Below the pieces are notes generated by a model. That model was not told the origin of the DNA, searched no databases, and worked only from the letters and a program-made list of their open reading frames with translations. Below, piece after piece: positions 8,261 to 18,587 of a stretch of 64,000 nt of DNA. Every line of letters begins with the position of its first letter. Within the stretch, counting starts at the first letter, position 1. The translations under genes and the position numbers were made by a program. The DNA lies in assembly GCF_002843305.1 (NCBI RefSeq), contig NZ_PGSG01000028.1:1-64000 (forward strand). Reading direction: 5' to 3'. The stretch comes from Streptomyces barkulensis. GTDB lineage: Bacteria; Actinomycetota; Actinomycetes; Streptomycetales; Streptomycetaceae.

Positions 8261-9663
8261 GCAGTTCGCGGATCGTCGCCGATCTCCGCGAATGGATCGC
8301 GTCGGCCGCCCCGGGCGCGAGACTGCCCTCCACGCGCACACTGGCCGCCCGTTACGGGGCCGGCCCCGTAACGGTCCAGAAGGCGCTGCGGACCCTGGCG
8401 GCGCAGGGAATGGTGGAGAGCCGCCCCGGCGTGGGGACCTTCGTCCGAGCGATCCGCGTGGCCCGCCCGAACGACTACGGCTGGCAGACCGCGGCGCTCG
8501 GATCGCCGCGCAACCGGGCACCGCAGCTCTCCACCGCACTGCGCACCACCCCGAACGACGTGATCGCGCTTCACTCGGGCTACCCCGACCGGGAGTTGCT
8601 GCCCGAACGCCTGGTCCGCTCCGCGTTCACCCGGGCGGCCCGGAGCGACGCCGCCGTCAGCCGCCCCCCGGCCGCGGGACTGCCCGAACTCCAGGCGTGG
8701 TTCGCGGCCGAACTCGCCACCGCGACACCGGCCGGGACCACGCCGCCGACACCGGGCGACGTCGTCGTCTTCCCCGGCAGCCAGAGCGGACTGGGCACCG
8801 TCTTCCGCGCCCTCGTCGGAGCGGGCCGCCCCCTGCTGGTGGAATCGCCCACCTACTGGGGCGCGATCCTCGCCGCCGCGCAGGCGGGCGTACAGGTCGT
8901 GCCCGTCCCCAGCGGGGCGCGCGGCCCCGACCCGGAGGAACTGGCGCGCGCGTTCGAGCGGACCGGGGCGCGCGCGTTCTACGCCCAGCCGAACTTCGCC
9001 AATCCCACCGGCGCCCGGTGGTCGCCCGGTCTGGCCGACCGGGTCCTCGGCACCGTCCGGAGCCACGGCGCGTTCCTGATCGAGGACGACTGGGCGCACG
9101 ACTTCGGCATCGACGCGGACCCGGTCCCGATCGCCGCCCGGGACGACGGCGGGCACGTCGTCTACCTGCGCTCCCTGACCAAGAGCGTCTCCCCGGCCGT
9201 CCGCATCGCCGGCGTCGTCGCCCGGGGCCCGGCCCGCACACGCGTCCTCGCCGACGCCCAGGCCGAGTCGATGTACGTCAGCGGCATCCTCCAGGCCGCC
9301 GCACTCGACGTCGTCACACAGCCCGCCTGGCGCACCCATCTGCGCAACCTGCGCCACCAACTCGCCGCACGCCGGGACCTGCTGATCGCGTCGCTGCGGG
9401 AGCACGCGCCCACCGCCCGCCTCGAAGCGGTGCCGCGGGGCGGGCTGAACATCTGGGTCCGGCTGCCGGACACCACCGACCTGGCCCGGCTCGTGAGGGA
9501 CTGCGAGGGCGACGGGGTCCTCGTCGCCCCCGGCGGCGAGTGGTTCCCCGCCGAACCGACCGGGGCCTACCTCCGGCTCAACTACTCGGGGCCCAACCCC
9601 GGCGCCTTCCCCGACGGCGCGCGCGCCGTCGAACGGGCGCTCGCCCGGCAGCGGGCGCGGTAG
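8248..9663 (+). CDS. MocR/PdxR-type regulator (GntR HTH + aminotransferase-like domain)
   Basis: 471 aa. Residues ~5-75 form a GntR winged helix (LPSTRTLAARYGAGPVTVQKALRTL). From ~110 there is a fold-type I PLP domain with QPNFANPTGARWSP, the DDWAHDF aspartate region and the Schiff-base lysine in LRSLTKSVSPAVRIAG. MocR proteins sense PLP or amino-acid adducts and control divergent genes, here the EamA exporter. The ATG at 8248 overlaps the exporter start codon. A -10-like TACTGT 8 nt upstream and no SD point to a leaderless transcript. Confidence 0.9.
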   Translation: MENDSSSRIVADLREWIASAAPGARLPSTRTLAARYGAGPVTVQKALRTLAAQGMVESRPGVGTFVRAIRVARPNDYGWQTAALGSPRNRAPQLSTALRTTPNDVIALHSGYPDRELLPERLVRSAFTRAARSDAAVSRPPAAGLPELQAWFAAELATATPAGTTPPTPGDVVVFPGSQSGLGTVFRALVGAGRPLLVESPTYWGAILAAAQAGVQVVPVPSGARGPDPEELARAFERTGARAFYAQPNFANPTGARWSPGLADRVLGTVRSHGAFLIEDDWAHDFGIDADPVPIAARDDGGHVVYLRSLTKSVSPAVRIAGVVARGPARTRVLADAQAESMYVSGILQAAALDVVTQPAWRTHLRNLRHQLAARRDLLIASLREHAPTARLEAVPRGGLNIWVRLPDTTDLARLVRDCEGDGVLVAPGGEWFPAEPTGAYLRLNYSGPNPGAFPDGARAVERALARQRAR

Positions 9664-10008
9664 CGTCGGTTGGCGGCGGCCGAAACGGATCTCGTGCTCC
9701 GGCGGTTCGTCTCCGCGGCACGGGCGGCGGTGCCGACGGTGGCCGCGCCCCGCCGCGCCCGCCCCGCCGGCCGGGCGCCGCCGATGTCCGCCGGATGCCG
9801 TAGGGCCCCGTGTGAGCGGGCGGCGGCGGGGGCACCGATCCCGCATGCGCACCGTGATCAACAGGGTGGCCGGGAGTAACGGCCCCGCAGCCGAAGGCCG
9901 CCCGCGCGCCGAAGGCGCGTACGGCGGCAGCGGCCGGGCCCGGCGCCCACCCGCCGTGCCCGGCCCGCCGCGCGAGAGGCTCACCGGGAACCGCGTCGCG
10001 GTACGGCG
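9664..10008. other. 345-bp spacer before the PKS/UbiA operon
   Basis: GC-rich noncoding DNA that should carry the promoter of the five-gene biosynthetic operon. I found no convincing -35/-10 pair, no strong inverted repeat and no frame with plausible protein character. Confidence 0.4.
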
Positions 10009-10854
10009 GTGCCCGTGACCGCCGGAGAGGTCCGGGCGCGCCCCGGACCATCGACCGCGCTCGCGCTGCTCACCGCCGCCCACGGCGGTCCGGCCCTGGC
10101 GGTCACCGCCGTCGCGGGCCTGCTCGCGCTCCGCGGCGGGCTGCGCCCGGCGCAGGCCGCCGCCGTCACCGCCGCGGTGCTCGCCGGCCAGCTCACCATC
10201 GGCTGGGGCAACGACCTGCGCGATCTGGCCCGCGACCGCGCCGCCGGCCGCGCCGACAAACCGCTGGCCGCCGAAGACCTCCCGACGGGCGCGGTGGTGC
10301 GGGCCCTGGCCGTGGCCGCGCTCGCCTGTCTCGTGCTGTCCGCGCTCGCCGGCCCGCGCGCCGGGCTGGTCAACATCGTCCTCGTCACCGGCGCGGGCCA
10401 CGCCTACAACCTCGGCCTGAAGGCGACCGGGTGGTCCTGGGCGCCGTACGCCTGCGCCTTCGGGGCGCTGCCCTCGGTGATCACCCTCGCCGGCCCCGCC
10501 CAGACCTGGGCGGCGCCGTGGGCCACCGGCGCCGGCGCCGCGCTCGGAGTCGGGGCGCACCTGCTCAACACCCTGCCCGACCTCGTCGACGACGAACGCG
10601 CCGGAGTGCGCGGCCTGCCGCACCGGATCGGCGAACGCCCCTCGCGCGCCCTGGCCGCCGCTCTGCTGGCCGCCGCCTCGCTGCTCGCCGTGCTCGGCCC
10701 CGCCGGGAGCCCGCCGGCCTGGGCACTGGCCGCCCTCCTGCCGGTGGCCGCCCTCACGGTGCTCACCCTGGCCGCACACGGCCGTACCCCCTTCCGGGCC
10801 GCGGTGGCCGTCGCCCTGCTCGACGTGGCACTGCTCGTGGCGGCCGGCCGATGA
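10009..10854 (+). CDS. UbiA-family membrane prenyltransferase
   Basis: 281 aa with about eight hydrophobic helices. The first Asp-rich motif, N68-D-x-x-D-x-x-x-D, is canonical (GWGNDLRDLARD), and a second acidic motif follows (LLNTLPDLVDDE), so both Mg-diphosphate sites are present. UbiA enzymes transfer a polyprenyl chain to an aromatic or polar acceptor in the membrane. The start is GTG 10009 or GTG 10015; neither has a clear SD. Its stop overlaps the next start (ATGA), so it is the first gene of a coupled operon with a flavoprotein and a type III PKS. The prenyl acceptor could be the PKS product (inference). Confidence 0.9.
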   Translation: MPVTAGEVRARPGPSTALALLTAAHGGPALAVTAVAGLLALRGGLRPAQAAAVTAAVLAGQLTIGWGNDLRDLARDRAAGRADKPLAAEDLPTGAVVRALAVAALACLVLSALAGPRAGLVNIVLVTGAGHAYNLGLKATGWSWAPYACAFGALPSVITLAGPAQTWAAPWATGAGAALGVGAHLLNTLPDLVDDERAGVRGLPHRIGERPSRALAAALLAAASLLAVLGPAGSPPAWALAALLPVAALTVLTLAAHGRTPFRAAVAVALLDVALLVAAGR

Positions 10855-12050
10855 CGCCGGCATCCGCGCCGTCCGCGTCGTCCGCGCACTGGGACCTCGT
10901 GGTGGTCGGCGCCGGGCCGGCCGGCGCATCCGCCGCCCTGGGCGCGCTGCACACCGATCCCGGCCTGCGCGTCGCCCTTGTGGACCGGGCGGACTTCCCC
11001 CGGGACAAGGCCTGCGGAGACGCGGTGGCCCCGCACGTACTCGACCTCCTCGCCCGGGTCGGCGTCACCGGCCTCCTCGACGACCGGATCCCGGTCGGCC
11101 GGCTCCGCCTGGGCCGCGGCGGCCTGACCGCCGAGCGGCCGATGGCCCGCCCGGCATGGGTGGTGCCGCGCAAGGTCCTCGACGCCCGGCTGGCCGAAGC
11201 CGCGGTCGCCGCAGGCGCCCACCTCCTGCGGCACCGGGTCCGCGGCCTGCGACAGCACACCGAAGCGGTGGTCCTGGACGGGCGGATCCGCGCCGCGGTC
11301 GTCGTCGGCGCCGACGGCGCCCACTCGGCCGTCCGCCGCGCGCTCGGCCTGCCCGGCGGCCCGGCGGCCCTGGCGCTGCGCGGCTACGCCCCGGTCCCGC
11401 CCGGGCGGCGCGGCGCGCAGGTCATCGAGTTCGGCACCCGGCACCAGCCGTCGTACGCCTGGTCCTTCGACCTCGGCGACGGCCTGGCGAACGTCGGGTA
11501 CGGCGAGATCCTCCACCCCGGTCGTACGGCGCCGGCCCGCGCCCGGCTGCTCGAACGGCTCGACGCGCTGCTGCCCGGCGCGGCGGAGGGCGGGCGGCAG
11601 TGGGTCGGGCACCATCTGCCGCTCTCGACGGCGCGCTGGCGCCCTCCGGCCGGGCGGGTGCTGCTCGCGGGCGACGCCGCCGCACTGGTGAACCCGCTGA
11701 CCGGCGAGGGCATCTACTACGCGGTGGCCACCGGTATCGCGGCGGGCCGCGCGGCGGCCGCAGCCTGCCGCGAGAGAAGACCCGAACGGGCGGGGGAGCG
11801 GTACGCCCGTGCCACGCGCCGGATCCTGCTGCCCCACCTGCGCCACACCGCCCTGGCCGCCCGGCTCGCCCGCGGCGGCCGCACCGTCGAGGCCGCCCTG
11901 CGCGCCTCCGCGGCCGACCAGCGCGTCTTCGACGACCTCGTCGAACTCGGCCTGGCCCGGGGCCGCCTCACCCCCGCTCTCGCGTTCGGCCTCGGCCGGA
12001 CGCTCGCCGCATCCGCCCGCCCGACCGGCCCAACCCGGGAGCCAGCATGA
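10851..12050 (+). CDS. Geranylgeranyl-reductase-like FAD oxidoreductase
   Basis: 399 aa. N-terminal Rossmann motif VVVGAGPAGASAA, a DKACGDAV motif typical of the GGR/FixC branch of the PHBH superfamily, a mid-protein VVGADGAHSAVRRAL (DG motif) and the C-terminal FAD-binding RVLLAGDAAALVNPLTGEGI. Members reduce isoprenoid double bonds or oxidise aromatic rings. Pairing with UbiA recalls polyprenyl transfer followed by chain saturation (inference). ATG 10851 overlaps the UbiA stop by 4 bp, and its own stop overlaps the PKS start. Confidence 0.85.
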   Translation: MTPASAPSASSAHWDLVVVGAGPAGASAALGALHTDPGLRVALVDRADFPRDKACGDAVAPHVLDLLARVGVTGLLDDRIPVGRLRLGRGGLTAERPMARPAWVVPRKVLDARLAEAAVAAGAHLLRHRVRGLRQHTEAVVLDGRIRAAVVVGADGAHSAVRRALGLPGGPAALALRGYAPVPPGRRGAQVIEFGTRHQPSYAWSFDLGDGLANVGYGEILHPGRTAPARARLLERLDALLPGAAEGGRQWVGHHLPLSTARWRPPAGRVLLAGDAAALVNPLTGEGIYYAVATGIAAGRAAAAACRERRPERAGERYARATRRILLPHLRHTALAARLARGGRTVEAALRASAADQRVFDDLVELGLARGRLTPALAFGLGRTLAASARPTGPTREPA

Positions 12051-13135
12051 GCACGCGCGTCCTCAGCGTTCGCGGCACCCTGCCCGAGCACCGCCACCGG
12101 CAGGAGGAGATCACCGAGTTCCTCACCACCATGCCGACCGCCGGCGCCGTCGACCGCGGCCTCCTCGAACGACTGCACCGCAACGTGTGCGTCGAGACCC
12201 GCCACACCGCGCTCCCGCTCCAGGAGTACGCCCGCCTGGAGGACTTCGGCCGGGCGAACGACGCCTTCATCCGGGCCGGCACCGAACTCGGCGGCCGCGC
12301 GGTCGTCGAAGCGCTCAAGGACGCCGGCCTCGCCCCCGCCGACGTCGACTACATCGTGTCGTGCACGGTGACCGGCCTGGCCGTCCCCTCACTGGAGGCC
12401 CGCGTCGCGGCGGAGATCGGGCTGCGCCCCGACGTGGTGCGCCTGCCGCTGGTCGGCCTCGGCTGCGTCGCCGGCGCGGCCGGCCTCGCCCGGCTGCACG
12501 ACCTGCTGCGCGGCCGGCCGGACGGGGTCGCGGTGCTGATGTCGGTCGAGCTGTGCTCGCTCACCCTCCAGCGCGACGACGCCTCGGTCGCCAACCTCGT
12601 GGCCGGCGGCCTGTTCGGCGACGGCGCCGCGGCGGTGGTCGCCGTCGGCCCCGAGCATCCGCTCGCGCACTCCGAGGATCCCGCCCAGCCCCTCGTACTG
12701 GCCTCGCGCAGCCGCCTCTACCCCGACTCGGAGCGCGCGATGGGCTGGGACGTCGGCCCCGGCGGGTTCAGGATCGTGCTCGACACCTCGGTCCCCGACC
12801 TGGTGCGCCGGTACGTCGGCGGCGACGTCCGCGACTTCCTCGCCGACCACCGGCTGACCGCCGGCGACCTCGGCTGGTACGTGGCGCACCCCGGCGGCCC
12901 CAAGGTCCTCCACGCGCTGCAGGACGCGCTCGGGGTCGGGCGGGACGCCCTGGGCGTGACCTGGGACTCACTGCGCCGGATCGGCAATCTGTCCTCCGCC
13001 TCGGTGCTGCACGTCATGGCGGACACGCTCGCCGGCCGCCCGCCCCGGCCCGGCTCCTACGGGCTGATGCTCGCCATGGGCCCGGGCTTCTGCTCCGAAC
13101 TCGTCCTCCTGCGCGCCCCGGGCGGTGCGCGATGA
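12047..13135 (+). CDS. Type III polyketide synthase (SrsA-like alkylresorcinol-type)
   Basis: 362 aa, normal for the chalcone-synthase superfamily. The Cys-His-Asn triad is intact: C140 in LGCVAGAAG, H282 in VAHPGGPKV and N315 in GNLSSASV; the late GPGFCSELVLL motif is also present. Type III PKSs extend an acyl starter with malonyl-CoA and cyclise it. The downstream ICMT-like methyltransferase and flavin monooxygenase reproduce the S. griseus srsA-srsB-srsC order, which makes alkylresorcinols and oxidised quinone derivatives. I therefore infer a phenolic lipid product. Start and stop codons overlap both neighbours by 4 bp. Confidence 0.93.
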   Translation: MSTRVLSVRGTLPEHRHRQEEITEFLTTMPTAGAVDRGLLERLHRNVCVETRHTALPLQEYARLEDFGRANDAFIRAGTELGGRAVVEALKDAGLAPADVDYIVSCTVTGLAVPSLEARVAAEIGLRPDVVRLPLVGLGCVAGAAGLARLHDLLRGRPDGVAVLMSVELCSLTLQRDDASVANLVAGGLFGDGAAAVVAVGPEHPLAHSEDPAQPLVLASRSRLYPDSERAMGWDVGPGGFRIVLDTSVPDLVRRYVGGDVRDFLADHRLTAGDLGWYVAHPGGPKVLHALQDALGVGRDALGVTWDSLRRIGNLSSASVLHVMADTLAGRPPRPGSYGLMLAMGPGFCSELVLLRAPGGAR

Positions 13136-13650
13136 GCAGTGAGCCGCTGTTCACCGCCCTGGTCGTGGCCGTCGGCCTGGAGCGGGTCGCCGAACTGGCC
13201 GTGTCCCGCCGCAACGCCGCCTGGAGCTTCGCGCGCGGCGGCGTGGAACTCGGACGGGGCCATTACCCGCTCATGGTGGCGCTGCACACGGGCCTGCTCG
13301 CCGGCGCGCTCGTGGAGGTGTGGACGCGCGGGCCGGACGCCGTACCGGTGCTGGCCTGGGCCATGCTCGTCCTCGTCGCGGCCTCGCAGGCGCTGCGCTG
13401 GTGGTGCATCGCCACCCTGGGGCGGCAGTGGAACACCCGGGTGATCGTCGTGCCCGGCGCCGCGCGGGTGACCGGCGGCCCCTACCGCCGCCTGCCGCAC
13501 CCGAACTACCTCGCCGTCGTCGTCGAGGGGCTCGCCCTGCCGCTGGTCCACTCGGCCTGGATCACGGCGGCCGTCTTCACCGTGCTGAACGCCCTCCTGC
13601 TGGCCGCCCGCGTCCGCACCGAGGACGCCGCGCTGGCACGACTGGCCTGA
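13132..13650 (+). CDS. ICMT-like membrane methyltransferase (SrsB-like)
   Basis: 172 aa, mostly hydrophobic (4-5 TM helices). It carries the isoprenylcysteine-carboxyl-methyltransferase signature GPYRRLPHPNYLAVVVE, which binds SAM near the membrane face. In the S. griseus srs operon the homologue O-methylates alkylresorcinol, and the position directly after the type III PKS supports the same job here. It is coupled to the PKS by ATGA and followed after one base by the next ATG. Confidence 0.87.
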   Translation: MSSEPLFTALVVAVGLERVAELAVSRRNAAWSFARGGVELGRGHYPLMVALHTGLLAGALVEVWTRGPDAVPVLAWAMLVLVAASQALRWWCIATLGRQWNTRVIVVPGAARVTGGPYRRLPHPNYLAVVVEGLALPLVHSAWITAAVFTVLNALLLAARVRTEDAALARLA

Positions 13651-13651
13651 G

Positions 13652-14719
13652 ATGCCCGGGAGGACCGCCGTGGACCTGCTCGTCGTCGGCGGCGGCCCGG
13701 CGGGGCTCGCCACCGCCCTGCACGCGGCCCGGGCGGGGCTCGGGGTCACCGTCCTCGAACAGCGCGCCGGTACCGTCGACAAGGCGTGCGGCGAGGGGCT
13801 GATGCCGGGAGCCGTCGCCGCCCTGGCCGCGCTCGGCGTACACCCGGCCGGGCACGAACTGCGGGGCGTCCGGTACGTCGCCGGACCCCGCCGGGCCGCC
13901 GCCGCCTTCCGGGCGGGACCGGGCCGCGGGGTGCGCCGCACCGTGCTGCACGCGGCGCTGCGCGAGGCGGCGCTGGCCGCGGGCGTGCGGATCGAGCACC
14001 GCACCGTGCGCGGCGTCGAGCAGGACGGGCGGGGCGTGGTGGCCGGTGGCCTGAGGGCCGCCCACCTCGTCGCGGCCGACGGCCTGCACTCGCCGATCCG
14101 CCGGGCACTGGGCCTGGACCGGCCGCACCGGGCGCGCCCGCGGTACGGACTGCGGCGCCACTTCGAACTGGCCCCCTGGAGCGACCATGTCGAGGTGCAC
14201 TGGGCCCGCGGCGCGGAGGCCTATGTGACCCCGGTGGCCGACGGCCTGGTGGGCGTGGCGGTGCTCACCGCCGGCCGCGGATCCTACGACGACCACCTCG
14301 CCGCCTTCCCCGGCCTGCGCGGGCGGCTGTCCGGGGCCCGGCCGGCCGGACCGGTGCGCGGGGCCGGACCGCTGCGCCGCAGCGCGAGAGCGCGCACCGC
14401 CGGCCGGGTGCTGCTCGTCGGCGACGCGGCCGGCTACGTCGACGCGCTGACCGGTGAGGGCGTCGCGCTGGCGCTGGCGCAGGCGCCGGCGGCGGTACGC
14501 GCGGTCGTCGAAGGCGATCTGACGGCCTATGAGCGGGACTGGCGGCGGCTCACCCGGCGCTACCGCCTGCTGACCCGCACACTGCTCGCGGCGACCGGGC
14601 CGGCTCCCGCCCGGGCCGCGCTGGTCCCCGCGGCGCAGCGGCTGCCGTGGCTGTTCTCCGCCGCCGTCGACGCGCTGGCCCGCCCGGCGGGGGAGTGTGC
14701 CCCGGCGGGCGGGCGGTGA
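13652..14719 (+). CDS. FAD-dependent monooxygenase (SrsC-like)
   Basis: 355 aa. N-terminal GxGxxG (LLVVGGGPAGLATAL), DKACGEGLMP, a DG-type motif (VAADGLHSPIRRAL) and the distal FAD motif RVLLVGDAAGYVDALTGEGVALAL. It is a paralogue of the flavoprotein encoded by gene 2 of this operon. In srs clusters the third enzyme hydroxylates the resorcinol ring on the way to an alkylquinone. Last gene of the operon, ending 7 bp from a convergent gene with no visible terminator. Confidence 0.87.
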   Translation: MPGRTAVDLLVVGGGPAGLATALHAARAGLGVTVLEQRAGTVDKACGEGLMPGAVAALAALGVHPAGHELRGVRYVAGPRRAAAAFRAGPGRGVRRTVLHAALREAALAAGVRIEHRTVRGVEQDGRGVVAGGLRAAHLVAADGLHSPIRRALGLDRPHRARPRYGLRRHFELAPWSDHVEVHWARGAEAYVTPVADGLVGVAVLTAGRGSYDDHLAAFPGLRGRLSGARPAGPVRGAGPLRRSARARTAGRVLLVGDAAGYVDALTGEGVALALAQAPAAVRAVVEGDLTAYERDWRRLTRRYRLLTRTLLAATGPAPARAALVPAAQRLPWLFSAAVDALARPAGECAPAGGR

Positions 14720-14726
14720 CCGGCGG

Positions 14727-16127
14727 TCAGTGCTTTCCGATGCCGGAGCCGACCGCCTCCCGGAAGTTGCGCAGCGCGTCGCCGGGAAGAAGGTAGCCGG
14801 ACAGGACGTTGCGCGTGTCGGCGCGGCGGACGGCGGATACGTAGCCGGCGTGCGAGCGGTACAGCCGGTCGAGACGGCCCTCGTCGAACGGGATGTGGGT
14901 GCCGAACAGGACGCAGAAGGTCTCCCCGGAGTTGTCGCCGGTGTTGAGCGCGGTCGGCGCCTCGACCTGGGAGAGCCGGATGCCGCCGCGCGCCAGGCCG
15001 AACTCGTCGCGCGCCTTGGTGCCGTCGGGGGCGAACTCCAGCGGCGGCGCCGTCGGCGGCCGGACACCGTGCTCGGCCCAGCGCACCAGATGGCCGTAGG
15101 CGGCGGCGATCGCATGGTGCAGGGGGACCCTGCTGAACGCCGGACGGTCGCAGGCGTAAGTGGGCGCGGAGCCCAGGTCGCGTTCGAGGAGGGGCCTGCG
15201 GTACTCCTGGCCGTGCCAGCCGGAGTGCGCGGTGCCGGCGACCTCCCAGCGCCGGTAGCGGTCGTCGTCGGCGCGCCGCTCCGGGGTGCGTACGTCGGTC
15301 TCCGACAGCACGTGGAACACCGGTTCGGCGCCCTTCCGGGACGGTGCGGGACCGACGATGTGGGCGTAGGCGTCGAAGACGGGCTCGGTCCGGGGCAGGA
15401 CGCGGTCGTGGTAGACCGTCATCCGCACGGCGGACTGCGACGCACCGATGCCCAGCACCGTCTCGGCCCGGAGCGGGCCGAGGGGAGCGGCACCCTCACG
15501 GGTCCGCAGGGCCCTGGCGGCCTGCGCGAACACGTCGTAGGACAGCTCGTCGGCGGTGAAGCGGCCCCGGCCGGTGACGTCGAGATCCCCGTAGCGGGCG
15601 GGGCTCCAGCCGCGCAGCTGCTCCACACCGACCCGCTGGGCGGAGACGCCGACCCAGGCGTAGCCTCCGCGGACGATCTGCTCGGGGGACCACAGGGCGT
15701 CCAGGTCGTACCCGGCCGAGACGTTCTGCCACTCGGTCAGGACGGTGCCGTTGAAGTCCCCGGGGTCGGCGGGGCGGCGGACGATGATGCGGGTGGTGTA
15801 CGGCACGTCGGAGGCGAGGAGTTCGCCGGTGGTGCTGTAGCCGTCGGCCTCGCCGGACAGGAGGAACTCCTCCTCCACGTACCCGGCGGCGGCCAGGTCC
15901 GTGGAGGTGGACAGCCACGGATAGGTGTCCTCCACGTCCGGGGCCGAGGGGTCGCCGGGGACCGTCCCGGCGACGGGCCCCCGCACGACCGGTGTGCCGA
16001 CCGCCGCCCCGGGGGCCGCCTCCGCCGCCGGGGCGGACCGCGGGGCGGCCTCGGCCGCCCCCGTGGCCAGGGTGGCGGTGACCAGAGCGGCCAGTAAGAT
16101 CCGCGACGTTCTGCGCCATGTGCTCAT
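14727..16127 (-). CDS. Secreted alpha/beta-hydrolase (Abhydrolase_10 type)
   Basis: 466 aa with a signal peptide (basic MSTWRRTSR, hydrophobic ILLAALVTATLATGAAEA). The probable nucleophile region is ETVLGIGASQSAVRM, a G-x-S-x-S variant of the nucleophile elbow. Other conserved blocks are GTVLTEWQNVSAGYD, FDAYAHIVGPAPSR and AGTAHSGWHGQEY, which may carry the catalytic His. The family is annotated only as alpha/beta hydrolase domain proteins, so the substrate is unknown. AAGGAG lies about 9 bases before ATG 16127. Convergent with the PKS operon. Confidence 0.8.
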   Translation of the reverse strand: MSTWRRTSRILLAALVTATLATGAAEAAPRSAPAAEAAPGAAVGTPVVRGPVAGTVPGDPSAPDVEDTYPWLSTSTDLAAAGYVEEEFLLSGEADGYSTTGELLASDVPYTTRIIVRRPADPGDFNGTVLTEWQNVSAGYDLDALWSPEQIVRGGYAWVGVSAQRVGVEQLRGWSPARYGDLDVTGRGRFTADELSYDVFAQAARALRTREGAAPLGPLRAETVLGIGASQSAVRMTVYHDRVLPRTEPVFDAYAHIVGPAPSRKGAEPVFHVLSETDVRTPERRADDDRYRRWEVAGTAHSGWHGQEYRRPLLERDLGSAPTYACDRPAFSRVPLHHAIAAAYGHLVRWAEHGVRPPTAPPLEFAPDGTKARDEFGLARGGIRLSQVEAPTALNTGDNSGETFCVLFGTHIPFDEGRLDRLYRSHAGYVSAVRRADTRNVLSGYLLPGDALRNFREAVGSGIGKH

Positions 16128-16265
16128 ACGCGTCCGGCTCCTTTTCCCGGGCGGGCTGTGCGCCCGCCCGTCCCCGGACAGGATGGCCGGTGCGGGCCGG
16201 GGCTTCATCGGCCGAACCACCGGCCCTGACCCCTGCCCGCTTCCCCGGTCGGTAGCGTCTGCCGG

Positions 16266-16526
16266 GTGATCGATGACGCCGACACCTGGAACCGGCTCGC
16301 CGCCCTGCTGCCGGAGGCCGACGCCCGGGAGGTCGGGGACTGCCGGGAGATCGGGGAACAGGAGGCGGGGCTCGGCCTGCTCGTCTTTGGTCTTCTCACC
16401 CACCGGGTACCGATCAGCGAGACGGTCAGGGCCCGGATCTCCGTGCTCGCGGAGGACTGGGGTGGGCGGGAGGCGCTCACCCCCGGATACTGCGGTGCCG
16501 TGGCGACGGAAGAGCGTCCACCGTGA
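16266..16526 (+). CDS. Small conserved-looking hypothetical protein
   Basis: 86 aa, acidic and soluble, with no motif I recognise (LLPEADAREVGDCREIGEQEAGLGLLV; RARISVLAEDWG). No SD is present, but TAGCGT ends 7 nt before the GTG, consistent with a leaderless transcript. The stop overlaps a following GTG (GTGA). Its sequence resembles short streptomycete proteins I recall as uncharacterised. Confidence 0.55.
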   Translation: MIDDADTWNRLAALLPEADAREVGDCREIGEQEAGLGLLVFGLLTHRVPISETVRARISVLAEDWGGREALTPGYCGAVATEERPP

Positions 16527-16786
16527 GGCTGATCGAGCGGGAGGGAGGTTCCGTCGGCGGGCCGGCGGCCGGAGCCGGTCCAGGCCCGGCCGGTTACGTC
16601 CTCCTGCCGTGGATCGCCTGTGACGGATGCGGCCGGGTCCTGCTGCGGGCCCATGACCGGGAGCGGTGGGGAGGTCTCTCCTCCTCGGCCCGGCACTACA
16701 TCATCACTTCGCCCGACCGCGCCACCGTCCTGCGGACGCCGCGCCGCGTGGGGCGGCGCCACAGGACGGCCCGCGCGGTCGTCGCA
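16523..16786 (+). pseudogene. Possible truncated small gene
   Basis: A frame coupled by GTGA to the preceding gene encodes a short segment with WIACDGCGRVLL. It then has no stop until 17455, running antisense through the ABC permease gene with low-complexity Gln/Asp-rich character. Either the gene is real and lost its 3' end here, or the coupling is chance. Only the first ~80 codons look protein-like. Confidence 0.25.
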
Positions 16787-17568
16787 CTACCTCGGGTCGC
16801 GGTTGAACAGGGACTTGGACCAGAGGTGGCCGAGTGCGGCCAGAACCAGGCACCAGGCCACCGCGAGCGGGCCGTTGTGGCCGATCTCGGTGCCGAGCAG
16901 CAGGCCGCGCAGGGTCTCGATGGCCGGCGTGAAGGGCTGGTACTCGGCGATCGGCCGGAACCAGCCCGGCATCGCGTCGACGGGGACGAAGGCGCTGGAG
17001 ATCAGTGGCAGGACGATCAGCGGCAGCGCGTTGTTGCTCGCCGCCTCGGCGTTCGGGCTGACCATGCCCATCCCGACGGCGATCCAGGTCAGCGCCAGGG
17101 CGACCAGCGTCACCAGTCCGAACGCCGCCAGCCACTCCAGGGCGGTCGCGTCCGCGGACCGGAAGCCGATGGCCACGGCGACGGCGCCGACGAGGACCAC
17201 ACTGGCGACCGACCGCAGCACGCTGCCGACGACGTGCCCGACGAGCACGGAGCCGCGGTGGATCGCCATGGTGCGGAAACGGGCGACGATGCCCTCGGTC
17301 ATGTCCGTGGACACCGACACCGCGGTGCCCACCACGGTGCTGCCGATGGTCATCAGCAGCAGGCCCGGCAGGAGGTAGGCGAGGTACGCGGAACGGTCGG
17401 CGCCGCCGATGCCCGCGCTCATCGCCTCGCCGAAGACGTAGACGAACAGCAGTAGCAGGACGATCGGAGTGAGCAGGAGGTTCAGCGTCAGGGACGGGTA
17501 GCGCCGCACGTGCAGGAGACTGCGGCGCACCATCGTGGACGAGTCGCGGACGGCGAGGGGCAGGGAAC

Positions 17569-17572
<4 letters not shown>
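16787..17572 (-). CDS. ABC-2 type permease, DrrB-like
   Basis: 261 aa with six hydrophobic segments and the ABC-2 signature around YLLPGLLLMTIGSTVVGTAVSVSTDMTEGIVARFRTM. This is the membrane half of a daunorubicin-type exporter; its ATPase is the overlapping upstream gene (4 bp, ATGA). The last conserved region, PGWFRPIAEYQPFTPAIETLRGLL, is typical of DrrB. The exported molecule is unknown. Last gene of the RHH-DUF4097-ABC operon. Confidence 0.9.
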
Positions 17573-18564
<992 letters not shown>

Positions 18565-18587
18565 GGAGTCCTCCCTTTCGGAGGCCG

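Noticed and set aside
9670..9879. 69-codon + frame in the spacer before the UbiA gene
   Set aside because: No SD, Ala/Arg/Pro composition, no motif; treated as noncoding.
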